Shown piece by piece: positions 63,497-64,000 of a stretch of 64,000 bases of DNA. This stretch comes from Aureibaculum luteum (GTDB lineage: Bacteria > Bacteroidota > Bacteroidia > Flavobacteriales > Flavobacteriaceae), in NCBI RefSeq assembly GCF_003449015.1, contig NZ_QRGD01000007.1, forward strand, positions 186,001-250,000, read 5' to 3'. The notes below the pieces were generated by a model, which was not told the origin of the DNA, searched no databases, and worked only from the letters and a program-made list of their open reading frames with translations. Made by a program: the position numbers and the translations under genes. The stretch's first letter is position 1; each line of letters opens with the position of its first letter.

Positions 63497-64000
63497 GTGG
63501 ATACAAAAGAAATACTAAAAAAAGTTCGAAAAATTGAGATTAAGACAAAAAGGTTGTCTGATCATATATTTTCAGGAGAATACCATAGCTCCTTTAAAGG
63601 GAGAGGTATGACTTTTTCTGAGGTGCGTCAATATCAATTTGGAGACGATATTCGTTCCATAGATTGGAATGTAACAGCACGTTATCACGAACCTTTTATT
63701 AAAGTTTTTGAAGAAGAACGTGAGTTGACTATGGTATTAATGGTTGATGTAAGTGGATCTGAATATTTTGGAACAACAGAACAATTTAAGCGAGAAACCA
63801 TTACCGAAATTAGTGCAACATTAGCCTTCTCGGCAATTCAAAATAATGATAAAGTAGGGTTGTTATTGTTTTCTGATGATATAGAGTTGTTTATTCCACC
63901 CAAAAAGGGAAAAACACACGTTTTAAGAATTATTAGAGAACTGATAGAGTTTCAGCCAAAAAGTAAAAAAACAAACATCGCTCAGGCCTTACGGTATTTA
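63497..64000 (+). CDS. DUF58 protein (partial, C-terminus off the window)
   Basis: The first 168 codons of a DUF58 protein: GEYHSSFKGRGMTFSEVR, the family hallmark QFGDDIRSIDWNVTARYH, and the start of a VWA-like fold (LMVDVSGSEYFGT). DUF58 proteins are partners of MoxR ATPases in envelope-associated operons. The start is GTG at 63497-63499; a TTG at 63485 is in frame but would add an unlikely extension. The upstream gap contains repeated ACTGCCAACTG-like words. Confidence 0.88.
   Translation, partial: MDTKEILKKVRKIEIKTKRLSDHIFSGEYHSSFKGRGMTFSEVRQYQFGDDIRSIDWNVTARYHEPFIKVFEEERELTMVLMVDVSGSEYFGTTEQFKRETITEISATLAFSAIQNNDKVGLLLFSDDIELFIPPKKGKTHVLRIIRELIEFQPKSKKTNIAQALRYL

Overview
The window is a chromosomal segment of a Bacteroidota bacterium, almost certainly a member of the Flavobacteriaceae. 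The DNA is AT-rich. Probable promoters show the Bacteroidota -7 box (TAnnTTTG) rather than sigma70 boxes. One enzyme carries a type IX secretion sorting domain, three large TonB-dependent receptors are present, and the ribonucleotide reductase has its ATP-cone on the small subunit, as known from flavobacteria. No rRNA, tRNA, CRISPR array, prophage or insertion sequence was recognised.

Layout. 1-5.1 kb: partial Tas-like aldo/keto reductase, pgk, a membrane M28 peptidase and a CBS-domain protein. 5.1-7.2 kb: a gene-free array of five tandem 450-475 bp repeats, each with a terminator hairpin, a conserved linker and a structured element, probably a multicopy small RNA locus. 7.3-9.9 kb: a GH18 glycosidase gene broken by a frameshift, with two small genes upstream. 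10-13.4 kb: a three-gene amino-acid cluster (threonine-synthase-like enzyme, DUF1611/DgcN-like, enolase-superfamily DgcA-like). 14.4-17.5 kb: nrdB-nrdA. 17.6-20.4 kb: TonB-dependent receptor plus HmuY-like lipoprotein. 20.8-33.9 kb: small membrane proteins, ppc, an XRE/DUF2975 pair, tex, metG with an envelope lipoprotein, an LD-carboxypeptidase and a YraN protein. 34-42.8 kb: a TlpA-type thioredoxin, a truncated TonB gene abutting a truncated lipoprotein gene, mfd, a TerB-like protein and a class V aminotransferase.

42.9-49.2 kb is a metal-uptake locus. A TonB-dependent receptor is divergent from a DtxR-family repressor, and a perfect 14+14 bp inverted repeat lies between their promoters. The repressor is followed by a membrane-anchored DtxR/FeoA-like fusion and a FeoB split into separate G-domain and transporter genes. 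49.2-52.9 kb: an AddA-like helicase-nuclease and CvpA. 52.9-61 kb: a five-gene xenosiderophore-type (Xus-like) operon coding for a receptor, a DUF4374 lipoprotein, an ankyrin protein, a DUF2271 protein and a PepSY/flavodoxin/reductase fusion. Two Fur-like boxes flank its promoter, and a similar box precedes the HmuY-linked receptor. 61.3-64 kb: panB, a MoxR ATPase and the start of a DUF58 protein.

Three independent iron or metal acquisition modules in about 43 kb, two of them sharing a candidate Fur operator, are the main theme. The repeat array, the membrane-anchored regulator in the feo operon, and the receptor-to-reductase operon are the parts most worth following up.
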